Positions 26,985 to 36,806 of a stretch of 64,000 nucleotides of DNA are shown here, one piece after another. A program made the translations under genes and the position numbers. This stretch comes from Bacteroidaceae bacterium (GTDB lineage Bacteria; Bacteroidota; Bacteroidia; Bacteroidales; Bacteroidaceae). Under the pieces are notes generated by a model. That model saw only the letters and a list, made by a program, of their open reading frames with translations. It ran no database searches and was not told the origin of the DNA. How positions within the stretch are numbered: the stretch's first letter is position 1; the number at the start of each line of letters is the position of its first letter. The stretch is taken from the NCBI GenBank assembly GCA_017650105.1, contig JAGCFO010000025.1:181392-245391 (forward strand), read 5' to 3'.

Positions 26985-27830
26985 ATGAAATTAACATTTA
27001 AATCCCTTCTTCTGCTGGCAGCGCTGATTGCCACAACTGGCATCAATGCCAAAAACACCGAGTCATCCGAACCGCTCACTAACGACACCACCGAGGTGCG
27101 AGAGCATAAAATCGGCAATTGGATCATCACCCGCGAGAGCGTCACAAGCACTCCCGACGAGGACGAGACAACAGGCGAGACTAAAGTGTCGGTTAACATC
27201 CGTTACAAGCACGACTTCACGCCTCACTTCCCTGTATTCTACATCGGCCTCAACGCCTTCACCCCCGATCGCTTCGCCACTCAATTTGCAGATATCCCCC
27301 TCAACTCCACCAAGAGCTGGGAGTGGGGCTCCTATCTCTTCCAGGAGAGCCTGCCCTTCGGAAAGAGCCAGCACGTAGGCCTTACCACAGCCCTCGGATT
27401 CGGAAGGGCAATGTATAAGATGGATAACACGCGCTATTTTTATACCGACGCCGACCGTATGACACACTTCGGGAACCCAGACGAATACGACGTCACATGG
27501 TTCCGCTATTGGACTCTGAAGCTTCCTCTGGCGCTCACGTTCGAGACTGAAGTGAAAGGCGACGACCTCTTCTTCTCCGTAGGCCCCGAACTGGAGTACA
27601 GATTCTCGGGAGCAAGCAAAGGCCGTGTGGGAAATAACAAAAAAGAAGTGATTGCCAACGACCTTAACCTCAACCCCTTGGGCGTGAATCTGATGGCCCA
27701 GTTAGGCTACGACGGCTTTTCACTCATCGGTAAGGTATCGCTCATCGAGCTTTTCCGCAAGCCTGACCTTACCTCTCCCTATTCCACGAGCCTCTATCCC
27801 GCAACCTTCGGTATAGCTATCAACTTCTAA
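26985..27830 (+). CDS. Outer-membrane beta-barrel protein, unknown function
   Basis: A 281-residue exported protein. The signal peptide (MKLTFKSLLLLAALIATTG) is cleaved near INA-KN. The mature part alternates polar and hydrophobic residues in strands and ends in a C-terminal Phe (FGIAINF), the usual signal for outer-membrane barrel insertion. I see no enzyme motif. The start at 26985 is set by the promoter just upstream; earlier in-frame Mets lie inside the divergent queA gene. A strong terminator follows. Confidence 0.75.
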   Translation: MKLTFKSLLLLAALIATTGINAKNTESSEPLTNDTTEVREHKIGNWIITRESVTSTPDEDETTGETKVSVNIRYKHDFTPHFPVFYIGLNAFTPDRFATQFADIPLNSTKSWEWGSYLFQESLPFGKSQHVGLTTALGFGRAMYKMDNTRYFYTDADRMTHFGNPDEYDVTWFRYWTLKLPLALTFETEVKGDDLFFSVGPELEYRFSGASKGRVGNNKKEVIANDLNLNPLGVNLMAQLGYDGFSLIGKVSLIELFRKPDLTSPYSTSLYPATFGIAINF

Positions 27831-27904
27831 TCCTATCCGCGATGTCCAAGAACTTTCCCCTATGGAGAGCGGACATCAGAAGGAAATACATACAAACAAC
27901 AGAA

Positions 27905-27940
27905 GAAGGCACGCACCACATAGAGAGCGTGCCTTCTTTT
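27905..27940 (+). terminator. Intrinsic terminator after the outer-membrane protein gene
   Basis: GAAGGCACGC (27905-27914) pairs with GCGTGCCTTC (27927-27936) across a 12-base loop and runs into a T tract. Confidence 0.9.
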
Positions 27941-28114
27941 TCATTTTCCTTTGAACCCGCGCTGTTTTGCTTTGAGGAAAAAGATTTTTGCTTTGAGGAA
28001 AAAAAATTATTCTTTGCCCATAATCCTTTTTTCTTTCTTCATATCGCGCGCTGAAGAAACAAAAACGCGCTGCAGCGGTTTTTCATAAAAAAGGTAAAAT
28101 AGCAGCGCATTTGC

Positions 28115-28145
28115 TTTGTTATGAAAAAGGAATTTCCTACCTTTG
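28115..28145 (+). promoter_or_regulatory. Promoter of the RelA-like gene
   Basis: TTTG at 28115-28118 and TACCTTTG at 28138-28145, 19 bases apart. The box overlaps an in-frame ATG at 28121, so that ATG cannot be the translated start. Confidence 0.8.
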
Positions 28146-28183
28146 CAAAAAAGGATAGCAACACTTCTTTTTCACCGACGGCA

Positions 28184-30451
28184 ATGACAGCAGACGAATT
28201 CTATACTCCCGAAGAACGCACACAACAACAGGCTCTCATGCAGCAGCTTGACAGCCTCACGCGCGACTTCATCAGCGACAGCGACAAAGAGCGCATCGGC
28301 AGATACCGCACGCGCGCCATCGAAGGAGGGCAGCTGGGGCGCGACGTTTTCGGCTTCAACAAAGCCCTTGACGACTTGCGCACAGCCATCATCGTCTGCG
28401 ACGAAATGGGGATGAAACGTGCCGCCACCTTAGGTATACTGCTTGCTGAAACGTGCGCAGAACAGCTCAGCGCCGACGACGGCAAACAGCTGGCTGAGGA
28501 CTTCGGAGCCGACGTGGCACGCATCGTGAAAGGCATCATCAAGACAGAGAAACTCTACGAGAAGACTCCCGCCATCGGCACCGAGAATTTCCGCAACCTG
28601 CTCCTCTCGTTTGCCGACGACATGCGGGTCATCCTCATCATGATAGCAAGGCGCGTCAACCTGATGCGACAGCTTGGCAACATCGACACCAGCGACAGCA
28701 GTAAAGTGGCAGCTCGCACCGCAGCAGCTCACGAGGCAGCAGAGCTTTACGCTCCCCTCGCCCACAAACTCGGACTCTACTCGCTGAAATCGGAGCTCGA
28801 GGACCTGTCGATGAAATACACCGAGACGGACGTCTACTACCAAATAAAGGAGAAACTCAACCAGACGAAGGCGTCGCGCGACAGATACATCGCCGACTTC
28901 ATCAAGCCCATCGAGCAGAAAATGAAGGAAGCGGGGCTGAAATGTCACGTGAAGGGGCGCACCAAAAGCATCCACTCTATATGGCAGAAGATGAAGAAGC
29001 AGCGCTGCCCCTTTGAGGGAGTGTACGACTTGTTTGCCATCCGTATCATCCTCGACAGCCCGCTGGAGAAGGAGAAACAGGAGTGCTGGATGGCCTACTC
29101 GCTGGTGACAGATATGTACCAGCCCAACCCGAAACGTCTGCGCGACTGGCTGAGCATACCCAAGAGCAACGGATACGAGTCGCTGCACACTACCGTGATG
29201 GGTCCCGAAGGGAAGTGGGTGGAGGTACAGATACGCACCGAGCGTATGGACGACATTGCTGAGCGCGGATTGGCGGCACACTGGCGCTACAAGGGCATCA
29301 AGAGCGAGTCGGGCCTCGACGAATGGCTCACGAGCATACGCGAGGCGCTCGAAAGCAACGACGACGACAGCGACTTGATGGACCACTTCAAGATGGAGCT
29401 GTACAAAGACGAGGTGTTCGTCTTCACTCCTAAGGGCGACCTTTTCCGGCTCCCCCACGGAGCAACCGTTCTCGACTTCGCATACAGCATTCACACCAAT
29501 CTCGGATATCATTGCACGGGAGCGAAGGTCAACAACCGTCACGTGCAGCTGAAGTATGTTCTCAGCAACGGAGACCAGGTGGAAATCCTCTCATCGAACA
29601 CTCAGACTCCTAAGCAGGGATGGCTGAATATGGTAACTACCACCCGAGCCCGTACGAAGATTCGCCAAGCCCTGAAGGAAATGGCAGCCACGCAGGCACG
29701 TGTGGCACGCGAGGAGCTGGAGCGTCGACTAAAGAACCGGAAGATTGAACTGAGCGAAGGCACGATGCTCCATCTTATCAAGAAGATGGGATATAAGGAT
29801 GTCATCGAATTCTACCAATCGGTGAGCGAGGGACGCATCAAGATGGATGAAGTGATAGAGCAGTATGCTTCGCTCTATAACATCGAGCACGGATTAGCAA
29901 CCGACACGAATACGGGAGAGACACATAGTGCTGCAGGCTATCAACTGGCTCTCGACACAGGAAGCCAGACAGCAGTAGGCGCCGATGAAGGCGCCAACTC
30001 GAGGAGCCTATTCTTCGTAGACCCCAATATGGTAGGCATCGAATACAAGCTGGCTCGTTGCTGCAACCCCGTTTATGGCGACAAGATTTTCGGTTTCGTC
30101 ACCGTAAGCAACGGCATCAAGATACACCGTCAGGAGTGCCCCAACGCAAACGACTTGCGGAAGAAATACCCTTATCGGCAGGTAGAAGCACGCTGGTCGG
30201 GAAAGCCTGCAGGCTCCTTCTCTCCTGCCACGCTCTCCATAGTGGGAATGGACGATATCGGCATCGTCAACAACATCACTTCCGTTATTTCGAGCGATGA
30301 GCACATGCAAATGCGGAGCATCAGCATCGACACGCACGACAAGCTCTTCTCCGGAAGGCTCACCATTATGATTGATGACACAAGCCGTCTGGAATCACTC
30401 ATCAAGAAACTTTCACGAGTGAAAGGAGTGAAACAAGTGACAAGAACGTAG
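28184..30451 (+). CDS. relA: RelA/SpoT-family (p)ppGpp synthetase with degenerate hydrolase domain
   Basis: A 755-residue stringent-response enzyme. Where bifunctional enzymes have the HD hydrolase motif, this protein reads LGILLAETCAEQLS, and the later ADRLHNMR-type motif reads IARRVNLMRQL, so hydrolysis should be lost. The synthetase domain looks intact: GRTKSIHSIWQKM, YDLFAIRIILD, WLSIPKSNGYESLHTTV and WVEVQIRTERMDDIAERG. TGS (VFVFTPKGDLFRLPHGATVL), a zinc-finger/CC segment (LARCCNPVYGD with a later HRQEC) and a C-terminal ACT domain follow. This suggests a RelA-like, ribosome-responsive enzyme and predicts that the hydrolase is encoded elsewhere. The start MTADEFYTPEE is set by the promoter. 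Confidence 0.92.
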   Translation: MTADEFYTPEERTQQQALMQQLDSLTRDFISDSDKERIGRYRTRAIEGGQLGRDVFGFNKALDDLRTAIIVCDEMGMKRAATLGILLAETCAEQLSADDGKQLAEDFGADVARIVKGIIKTEKLYEKTPAIGTENFRNLLLSFADDMRVILIMIARRVNLMRQLGNIDTSDSSKVAARTAAAHEAAELYAPLAHKLGLYSLKSELEDLSMKYTETDVYYQIKEKLNQTKASRDRYIADFIKPIEQKMKEAGLKCHVKGRTKSIHSIWQKMKKQRCPFEGVYDLFAIRIILDSPLEKEKQECWMAYSLVTDMYQPNPKRLRDWLSIPKSNGYESLHTTVMGPEGKWVEVQIRTERMDDIAERGLAAHWRYKGIKSESGLDEWLTSIREALESNDDDSDLMDHFKMELYKDEVFVFTPKGDLFRLPHGATVLDFAYSIHTNLGYHCTGAKVNNRHVQLKYVLSNGDQVEILSSNTQTPKQGWLNMVTTTRARTKIRQALKEMAATQARVAREELERRLKNRKIELSEGTMLHLIKKMGYKDVIEFYQSVSEGRIKMDEVIEQYASLYNIEHGLATDTNTGETHSAAGYQLALDTGSQTAVGADEGANSRSLFFVDPNMVGIEYKLARCCNPVYGDKIFGFVTVSNGIKIHRQECPNANDLRKKYPYRQVEARWSGKPAGSFSPATLSIVGMDDIGIVNNITSVISSDEHMQMRSISIDTHDKLFSGRLTIMIDDTSRLESLIKKLSRVKGVKQVTRT

Positions 30452-30593
30452 GAGTCGGCAATTCATTCTCCGAAGAGAAGAGGCTTCCTTCCTTTATCCA
30501 AAGATAAAACAAAAGCGATGCAGATTCACAGAACTCACAAAACAAAGAAAAGTTAAACATTCAAGCAATTTCTTGTTTTATTGATTTTTTGTT

Positions 30594-30601
30594 TATTTTT
30601 G
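30594..30601 (+). promoter_or_regulatory. -7 box before the DUF1573 gene
   Basis: TATTTTTG at 30594-30601 followed by CACG, 39 bases before the ATG. A weak TTG lies near the -33 position. Confidence 0.5.
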
Positions 30602-30640
30602 CACGCGAAATATCATTCATTAGACTTAATTATCAAAACA

Positions 30641-31039
30641 ATGAAAAAAATAGCTGCTCTGTTTGCTTTCTTGTTTGTTACAGCATTTGCCTTTGCACAA
30701 TCAGGCCCTGAAATGACGTTTCAACACAAGACACACAATTTCGGTACCGTAGCACAAGACACTTGCGTCGTAACCTACACGTTCCTTTTCAAGAACACCG
30801 GCGACGAGACACTCATCGTGCACCAAGCCTCCAGTTCATGTGGATGCACGGTACCTGAGTACACACAAGAGCCTATTCCCCCCGGCTTTATGGGAGAGAT
30901 AAAGGTTACCTACAACGGAAAAACCAAACGTCCCGGAGTGTTTAAGAAGAGTATTACCATTCACTCCAATGCAAAGAACACTCCTGTACGCATCTACATC
31001 GAAGGGGAGATGCTCGAAGGAGACGGAAAACAAGAATAA
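30641..31039 (+). CDS. Exported DUF1573 protein
   Basis: A 132-residue protein with a signal peptide (cleavage near AFAQ). The mature part is one immunoglobulin-like DUF1573 domain: FQHKTHNFGTVAQDT, then FLFKNTGDETLIVHQASSSC and the CGCTVPEY motif. Such proteins are abundant in Bacteroidetes, and their molecular role is not known. It is monocistronic with its own -7 box and a strong terminator. An upstream Met at 30581 lies before the promoter and is not used. Confidence 0.9.
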   Translation: MKKIAALFAFLFVTAFAFAQSGPEMTFQHKTHNFGTVAQDTCVVTYTFLFKNTGDETLIVHQASSSCGCTVPEYTQEPIPPGFMGEIKVTYNGKTKRPGVFKKSITIHSNAKNTPVRIYIEGEMLEGDGKQE

Positions 31040-31066
31040 GTAAGACATTTCATTCAACAGTAACAA

Positions 31067-31103
31067 ACGATGCCGCATCAATGGTGCGGCATCGTTTTAT
31101 TTT
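31067..31103 (+). terminator. Intrinsic terminator between DUF1573 gene and dapA
   Basis: ACGATGCCGCA (31067-31077) pairs with TGCGGCATCGT (31085-31095), then a T-rich run. The stem is also suited to end the convergent dapA transcript. Confidence 0.9.
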
Positions 31104-31120
31104 TTATGAGAAACTATCTG

Positions 31121-32017
31121 CTACAAGTTATCTTCATCCAACACTCCTTTGATGGTCTTCATCAGCGAAGGAGAAACAGGCACGAGGGGCAAGCGAAGAT
31201 TGTTTTTGCAACGTCCCTTCAGACTTAGGGCAGCCTTCACTCCCGAGGGATTACCTTCGGCAAAGAGCGGAGCATAAAGAGGCGTCATCCGCTTGTTGAT
31301 TTGCTCTGCCTTTTTGTTGTCACCGCTGAGCGCAGCTTTTGTCATTTCAGCAGTCTCGGCTGGCCAAGCGTTGGCAACGACAGAAATCACTCCGTCACCA
31401 CCCATCTCCATTATCTCACAGCTATATTTGTCGTCACCAGAAAGGACCTTGAAGCCAGCAGGACGTTTCTCGATAATCTCACGAACTTGATCCAGCTTCC
31501 CGGAAGCCTCCTTTATACCAATGATATTATGGCAGTCGCGAGCAAGTCGGAGCGTTGTCTCGGCAGTCATGTTAACCCCTGTACGTCCCGGGACATTATA
31601 AAGGACGATAGGACGTGGGGATGCCTCAGCCAAAGCGCGGAAGTGCTGGTACAGACCCTCTTGCGAAGGTTTGTTATAGTATGGCGAAACGATAAGCAGC
31701 GCATCGATGCCCTCAAAGTCATCGTGCTTCATCCTGTCAATAATGTCTGCTGTACAATTACCGCCATATCCTAACAGAATAGGGCGACGTCCTTTGTTTA
31801 CCTTCACGGCAATGTCGCGCACCTGCTTCTGTTCGGCAAAGGAGAGCGTGGGGGCTTCCGATGTGGTACCCAGTACACACATAAAATTAATACCTGCATC
31901 CAGCGAGTCGTTCATTACTCTCTGGCAAGCCTCCACATCCACTTTTCCTTCGTCTGTGAAAGGCGTCACAAATGCCGTTCCTGCACCCTTAATACCTATA
32001 TTGAGAGGATCTTTCAT
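31121..32017 (-). CDS. dapA: 4-hydroxy-tetrahydrodipicolinate synthase
   Basis: Condenses pyruvate with aspartate semialdehyde, the first committed step to lysine and diaminopimelate. The 298-residue protein shows GAGTAFVTPFTDEGKVD, CVLGTTSEAPTLS, the Tyr of LYNVPGRTGVNM and the Schiff-base Lys of IIGIKEASGKLDQV, then the GDD and GVISVVAN stretches. The start MKDPLNIGIKG is preferred; a further nine residues upstream would not fit the family. A minus-strand -7 box (TACCTTTG at 32042-32049) lies 25 bases upstream. Confidence 0.95.
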   Translation of the reverse strand: MKDPLNIGIKGAGTAFVTPFTDEGKVDVEACQRVMNDSLDAGINFMCVLGTTSEAPTLSFAEQKQVRDIAVKVNKGRRPILLGYGGNCTADIIDRMKHDDFEGIDALLIVSPYYNKPSQEGLYQHFRALAEASPRPIVLYNVPGRTGVNMTAETTLRLARDCHNIIGIKEASGKLDQVREIIEKRPAGFKVLSGDDKYSCEIMEMGGDGVISVVANAWPAETAEMTKAALSGDNKKAEQINKRMTPLYAPLFAEGNPSGVKAALSLKGRCKNNLRLPLVPVSPSLMKTIKGVLDEDNL

Positions 32018-32111
32018 AGCTATTATCCTAAAAACATGCGACAAAGGTAGTACAAAACTTCGACATTCTGCACATTATGCGAAAAAGTTTCCACATTTAC
32101 ATGCCCGCCTA

Positions 32112-35100
32112 TTAATTACCGTTACCAAGAATGATGCTCACAAGCGCTGTCACATCGGAAACGTTTACCACACCGTCGCCATTTACATCAGCAGCACTAT
32201 TTTCTGTCTCATTACCGAGTATCATACTAACCATCAAGGTAACATCGCTGACATTCACACTACTGTCACCATTCACATCACCAATATACTTGGCGGTAAA
32301 GTAGCCAGGCTTGCCATTTTCAGGATCATCAATGCGTGCGTATTCAGGACCTTCTACGTGATTCGCATCATAAGTCGTGCCTTTGCCACCAACTAAATTC
32401 CCGCACTCACTAAACATGCCGCCTGAGGTGATAACACTCTCAGTGCTCCAGCCACTACCTGCATATATAGTAGACAGCCGGCTGCAGCGGAGGAACATAC
32501 CATACATATTGGTAACATTAGAAGTGTTCCAGCCGCTCAGGTCAAGACTGGTTAAGGCACTGCAACCAAAGAAAAAGTAATCCATATCGGTGACATTGAT
32601 AGTGTTCCATCTATTCAAATCGAGGTTGATAAGGTTGTTGCAACTACGGAACATACTCCCCATGTTGGTGACGTTGGATGTATTCCAATTATTCAAGTCA
32701 CCCAAACTCGTCAGAGAACTACAATTAGAGAACATACCACCCATATTATTTACGCTATCAGTGTTCCAGTTACTCAGGTCACCGACATTGGCGAGGGAAC
32801 TGCAGTTGTAGAACATGCAATACATGTTAGTAACATTCGCAGTGTTCCAGCTACTCAAATCAAGGTTAGTAAGGGAGCTGCAGCCAGAGAACATGCGGCA
32901 CATGTTGTTAACACAAGAAGTATTGAGGTTTTCTATCCCTATGCATGCAGTCAGGTTGCTTAAGCCTAAGAACCAACCATAGGTAGTGATGGGACGTGCA
33001 CTAGCAAACGAAGGATCGAAATTAACAATAATAATGTTAGCGCACTCAGCGTGCCAAGCAGGGTAGTTATTACCCGTATTCAGCGACATACCTCCGCGAG
33101 TGCTCTTTAGCCGGTCGTAATAGAAAGTGAGAGTACTATCTGCTGGAGTGTATACAGCGTATGCTTCCTTTAGCTTTTCGGTGAAATAACCTGGATTCTC
33201 CACTCCACCATCAATGCGAGCATATTCAATATCTACGTGGTTTGCATCATACGTTGTACCTTCACCTCCAATAAGGGAATCGCATTGATTGAACAATTTG
33301 GTATGTGCAGTTACCTTTTCCGTGTTCCACATATCACCGACATAGATGGTTTTCAGTTTTCTGCAATGTTCGAACAGATATCTCATGTCCGTTACGTTCT
33401 GGGTGTCAAAGCTGCTTAGGTCAAGGTTCGTCAGCGAAGAGCAAGTAGAGAACATTCCTATCATAGATGTTGCATTCTCTGTATTGAAACTGCTGATATC
33501 CAAGCTTTTTAGGGTAGAGCACTTGTAGAACATATCTCCCATGTTTGTTACATTTCCCGTGTCAAAACTGCTCAAATCAAGATTTGTCAATGAGGAGCAG
33601 CCAGAGAATAACCAGCCCATGTCTGTAACGTTTCTCGTATCGAACACGTTAAGGTCAAGGTGGGTCAAAGCACTGCAATCCTTGAACATGCTTCCCATAT
33701 CCGTCACATTCGTCGTATTAAAACTGTTCACATCAATGTTCGTCAAGGCGAAGCATCTATAGAACATGTATTCCATATCTGTTACCTTTTCCGTGTTAAA
33801 GTTACTCAGGTCAAGGCTATACAATAAAGAGCAACCAGAGAATAAGAAAGCCATGTCGGTGACATTCTGCGTATTGAACCCGCTCACATTGAGGCTTGTT
33901 AGTTGGCTACAACCCTGGAACATTTCTCTCATGTTCGTCACGTTTCCTGTATCAAAGCCACTTACATCAACATTAGTCAGGCCGTTGCAGCCGCTGAACA
34001 TTTGAGATAATTCCGTTACGTTGCACGTGTTGAACTGACTGACGTCGAGACTCAACAAGCCACAGCAATTATAAAACATGCTACTCATGTTAGTCACATT
34101 TCCTGTCTCGAAACCACTTACATTAAGATTTATCAAATTGCTGCAGCCAGAAAACAATCCGTCCATCTTTTTCACATTTACCGTGTTGAAATGACTTACA
34201 TCAAGGTTCGTCAAACTACTGCAATTGCAAAACATGAGTGACATCTTCGTCACCTTGGAGGTATTAAAACCGCTTATATCGAGGCTTGTCAAACTGCTGC
34301 AACCACGGAACATGGAGGACATGTCTGTAACGTTTCCCGTATCGAATCCGTTGATGTCGAGGCTGGCGAGTTGGCTACATTTAAGAAACATGCTTCCCAT
34401 GTCTTTCACGCTGCTGGTATCAAAGCCGCTCACGTTCAGACTCTTCAGCGAGGAACAGCCGCTAAACATACCATACATGTTCATCACATTCTTTGTGTCC
34501 AAATTATCCAGAATGACACCCGCCAACGAAGTGCAGTCGTAGAACATATACATCATTGTCTGCACTTTTGTTGTATTGAATCCGCTCAAATCAAGGTTCG
34601 CCAGTTTACCACAAGCTCTGAACATGCTTTCCATTGTCGTCACGCTGTCCGTTTTCAGATTATCAATCCCTGCAATCTCCGTCAGATTGATCATTCCATA
34701 AAACCAATAGCGGGTGCTAATGGGCCGAGCATTTGCAAAAGAGCCATTAAAGGCCACGCGAGCAATAGATGTATTGTTCATACGCCAGCCAGGCATGTCG
34801 TTATAGGAGTTCAAAGAAAATGTCGTATCTGTCTCCTCGCGCATGGCGCGCATGCCATCATAGCAGAAAGTGAGTGTACTGTCGGCTGGGGTAAAGACAG
34901 CGTATGCCTCTCGTGAAGAGCAATCGGTGAAATAACCTGGATTCTCCACACCGCCATCAATGCGGGCATACTCAACATCTATATGGTTTGCATCATACGT
35001 TGTGCCAGCACCGCCAACAAGGGACGTGCATCCTGAGAACATTGCATTAGAAGATGTCACGGCTTCCTTGTTCCATAAATCACTTACATAGATGGTTTCT

Positions 35101-36764
35101 AACTTATCGCAACTAGAGAACATGTTACTCATGTTAGTCACATTCTGTGTGTCAAAGTTACTCAGGTCAAGGGTAGTCAGTAAAGAACAAAATCTGAACA
35201 TGCTCTCCATATCCGTTGTTCTGTTGGTGTTGAAACTGCTTATGTTGAGGGAAGTAAGTCTATCACAGTCACGGAACATCCAACCCATGCTTCTCACATT
35301 TTGCGTATCAAAATTACTTAGGTCCAGATGTGTCAGCTTAAAGCAGCTAAAAAACATTTCTGCCATACTCGTAACTTTTCGTGTATCGAACCCGCTTATG
35401 TCGAGATTCGTTAAGGAAGAACAATAGGCAAACATCATAAACATGTCTGTCACATTTTCTGTATTGAAACTATTCAACTCCAAGCTAATCAGTGAGTGGC
35501 AGCCACAGAACATCCTGTTCATATCCGTCACATTCTCTGTATTTAAGTTTCCCAATCCGTCAATGTCTGTCATTGCAGAGCAATCAAGAAACCAACAGCT
35601 AAGCGATTTCAATCCGTGATATTCTGCAAACGATTCATCAAAAGAGACAGAAACAAGATTTTCAGTTGCCCAGACTGGTTTTTCATACAAATAGACAAAA
35701 CGTGTTATTATTTTGCCTTCGTACCACCGATCTTCTTGTAATGTGTCGTAATAGAAAGTCACACTGGCGCCATCTGTACTTAGCAAAGCATAAGCGTGGG
35801 GAGACGATACGTTGGTAAGGTAGCCCGGATTCTCTACCCCGCCGTCAATGCGAGCGTATTCAGCATCAGTGTGATCTTCATCGTAAAACGTGCCTGCTTC
35901 ACCGACAAGGAAATCACAACCGTGAAACATGCCTTCAGATTGCCATACGTTTGTCGTGCTCCAACTATCACTGACATCGATAGTCGTCAAAACGCTACAG
36001 CCCGAAAACATTCCATTCATTTGCTCTACATGCTGTGTGTCAAAACTACTCAAGTCAACGGTTGACAGATTTTCACAATTGGAAAACATCCATGACATAT
36101 CTCTTACATTCTGTGTATTGAAATTGCTTAGGTCAAAGCGAAGGAGTTTCAAATTATGGCAGTCTGCGAACATGCCATACATAGACTCCGTAGCCGCGGT
36201 TTCAAAAGTCCTGAGGTCAATATATTCCAGTGAAGAGCAACCAGCGAACATTGCATCCATACGCCTCACTCCCCAAACCTCACGAAAGGGGATAAAGTCA
36301 CCCAACGAAGAGCAACCGACAAACATTCCTTCCATACTTGTCACGTTACCCGCGGAAAAGTTGCTTAAATCAATTTCTCCTAAAGAGGAACATTCCTCAA
36401 ACATGCTACTCAAATCCCTCACATTCTCTGAATATATGTTCGCTAATCCGTCTACGAGGACTAAGTTCACACATCCTCTAAACCAGCAGCTAAGCGAAGT
36501 CAAGCCTTCGTAATCCACGAAAGAATCATCGAATGTTGCAGACGTAAGATATTCAGTGGCCCATTCAGGACTGTTTCTTTCATCGTAGGTAGAAAGCTCA
36601 ATTACAATTCCCTCCGACATACGAATTGCCTTCTGATTGTCGAAATAGAATGTTACGTTGGTGCAGTCGGTGCTTAACACAGCATACGCTTCCTGCGCTG
36701 AGACTTTGGCTGCACCCAGCACAATGAGACTGAGAACTAGCAGCATTTTCCTTACTTGTTCCAT
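32112..36764 (-). CDS. Giant BspA-like surface protein with DUF285-type repeats and dockerin-like tail
   Basis: A 1550-residue exported protein (signal peptide to about KVSAQ). Four modules begin near residues 25, 320, 620 and 1200, each with a sentence of the type EAYAVxxxx(S/T)xTFxYD, followed by many 26-residue leucine-rich repeats of the pattern LDxSxFxTxxVTxMxxMFxxCSSLxx. The C-terminus (from about 1493) has two dockerin-like repeats, GDVNGDSSVNVSDVTLMV and ADVNGDGVVNVSDVTALV. Related proteins of Prevotellaceae and Tannerella act in adhesion. The nearly repetitive DNA makes recombination, and also assembly errors, likely. It follows ligA by 42 bases on the same strand. Confidence 0.92.
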   Translation of the reverse strand: MEQVRKMLLVLSLIVLGAAKVSAQEAYAVLSTDCTNVTFYFDNQKAIRMSEGIVIELSTYDERNSPEWATEYLTSATFDDSFVDYEGLTSLSCWFRGCVNLVLVDGLANIYSENVRDLSSMFEECSSLGEIDLSNFSAGNVTSMEGMFVGCSSLGDFIPFREVWGVRRMDAMFAGCSSLEYIDLRTFETAATESMYGMFADCHNLKLLRFDLSNFNTQNVRDMSWMFSNCENLSTVDLSSFDTQHVEQMNGMFSGCSVLTTIDVSDSWSTTNVWQSEGMFHGCDFLVGEAGTFYDEDHTDAEYARIDGGVENPGYLTNVSSPHAYALLSTDGASVTFYYDTLQEDRWYEGKIITRFVYLYEKPVWATENLVSVSFDESFAEYHGLKSLSCWFLDCSAMTDIDGLGNLNTENVTDMNRMFCGCHSLISLELNSFNTENVTDMFMMFAYCSSLTNLDISGFDTRKVTSMAEMFFSCFKLTHLDLSNFDTQNVRSMGWMFRDCDRLTSLNISSFNTNRTTDMESMFRFCSLLTTLDLSNFDTQNVTNMSNMFSSCDKLETIYVSDLWNKEAVTSSNAMFSGCTSLVGGAGTTYDANHIDVEYARIDGGVENPGYFTDCSSREAYAVFTPADSTLTFCYDGMRAMREETDTTFSLNSYNDMPGWRMNNTSIARVAFNGSFANARPISTRYWFYGMINLTEIAGIDNLKTDSVTTMESMFRACGKLANLDLSGFNTTKVQTMMYMFYDCTSLAGVILDNLDTKNVMNMYGMFSGCSSLKSLNVSGFDTSSVKDMGSMFLKCSQLASLDINGFDTGNVTDMSSMFRGCSSLTSLDISGFNTSKVTKMSLMFCNCSSLTNLDVSHFNTVNVKKMDGLFSGCSNLINLNVSGFETGNVTNMSSMFYNCCGLLSLDVSQFNTCNVTELSQMFSGCNGLTNVDVSGFDTGNVTNMREMFQGCSQLTSLNVSGFNTQNVTDMAFLFSGCSLLYSLDLSNFNTEKVTDMEYMFYRCFALTNIDVNSFNTTNVTDMGSMFKDCSALTHLDLNVFDTRNVTDMGWLFSGCSSLTNLDLSSFDTGNVTNMGDMFYKCSTLKSLDISSFNTENATSMIGMFSTCSSLTNLDLSSFDTQNVTDMRYLFEHCRKLKTIYVGDMWNTEKVTAHTKLFNQCDSLIGGEGTTYDANHVDIEYARIDGGVENPGYFTEKLKEAYAVYTPADSTLTFYYDRLKSTRGGMSLNTGNNYPAWHAECANIIIVNFDPSFASARPITTYGWFLGLSNLTACIGIENLNTSCVNNMCRMFSGCSSLTNLDLSSWNTANVTNMYCMFYNCSSLANVGDLSNWNTDSVNNMGGMFSNCSSLTSLGDLNNWNTSNVTNMGSMFRSCNNLINLDLNRWNTINVTDMDYFFFGCSALTSLDLSGWNTSNVTNMYGMFLRCSRLSTIYAGSGWSTESVITSGGMFSECGNLVGGKGTTYDANHVEGPEYARIDDPENGKPGYFTAKYIGDVNGDSSVNVSDVTLMVSMILGNETENSAADVNGDGVVNVSDVTALVSIILGNGN

Positions 36765-36806
36765 TGATATATTCGTTTTTATATATATTTATTCTGATAT
36801 ATTTTT

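Noticed and set aside
28430..29542. Long open frame opposite the RelA-like gene
   Set aside because: Antisense shadow without recognisable motifs or promoter.
32590..36513. Many short plus-strand frames and an apparent 78-bp tandem repeat that could suggest a repeat array
   Set aside because: The periodicity is explained by the 26-residue leucine-rich repeats of the minus-strand surface protein.
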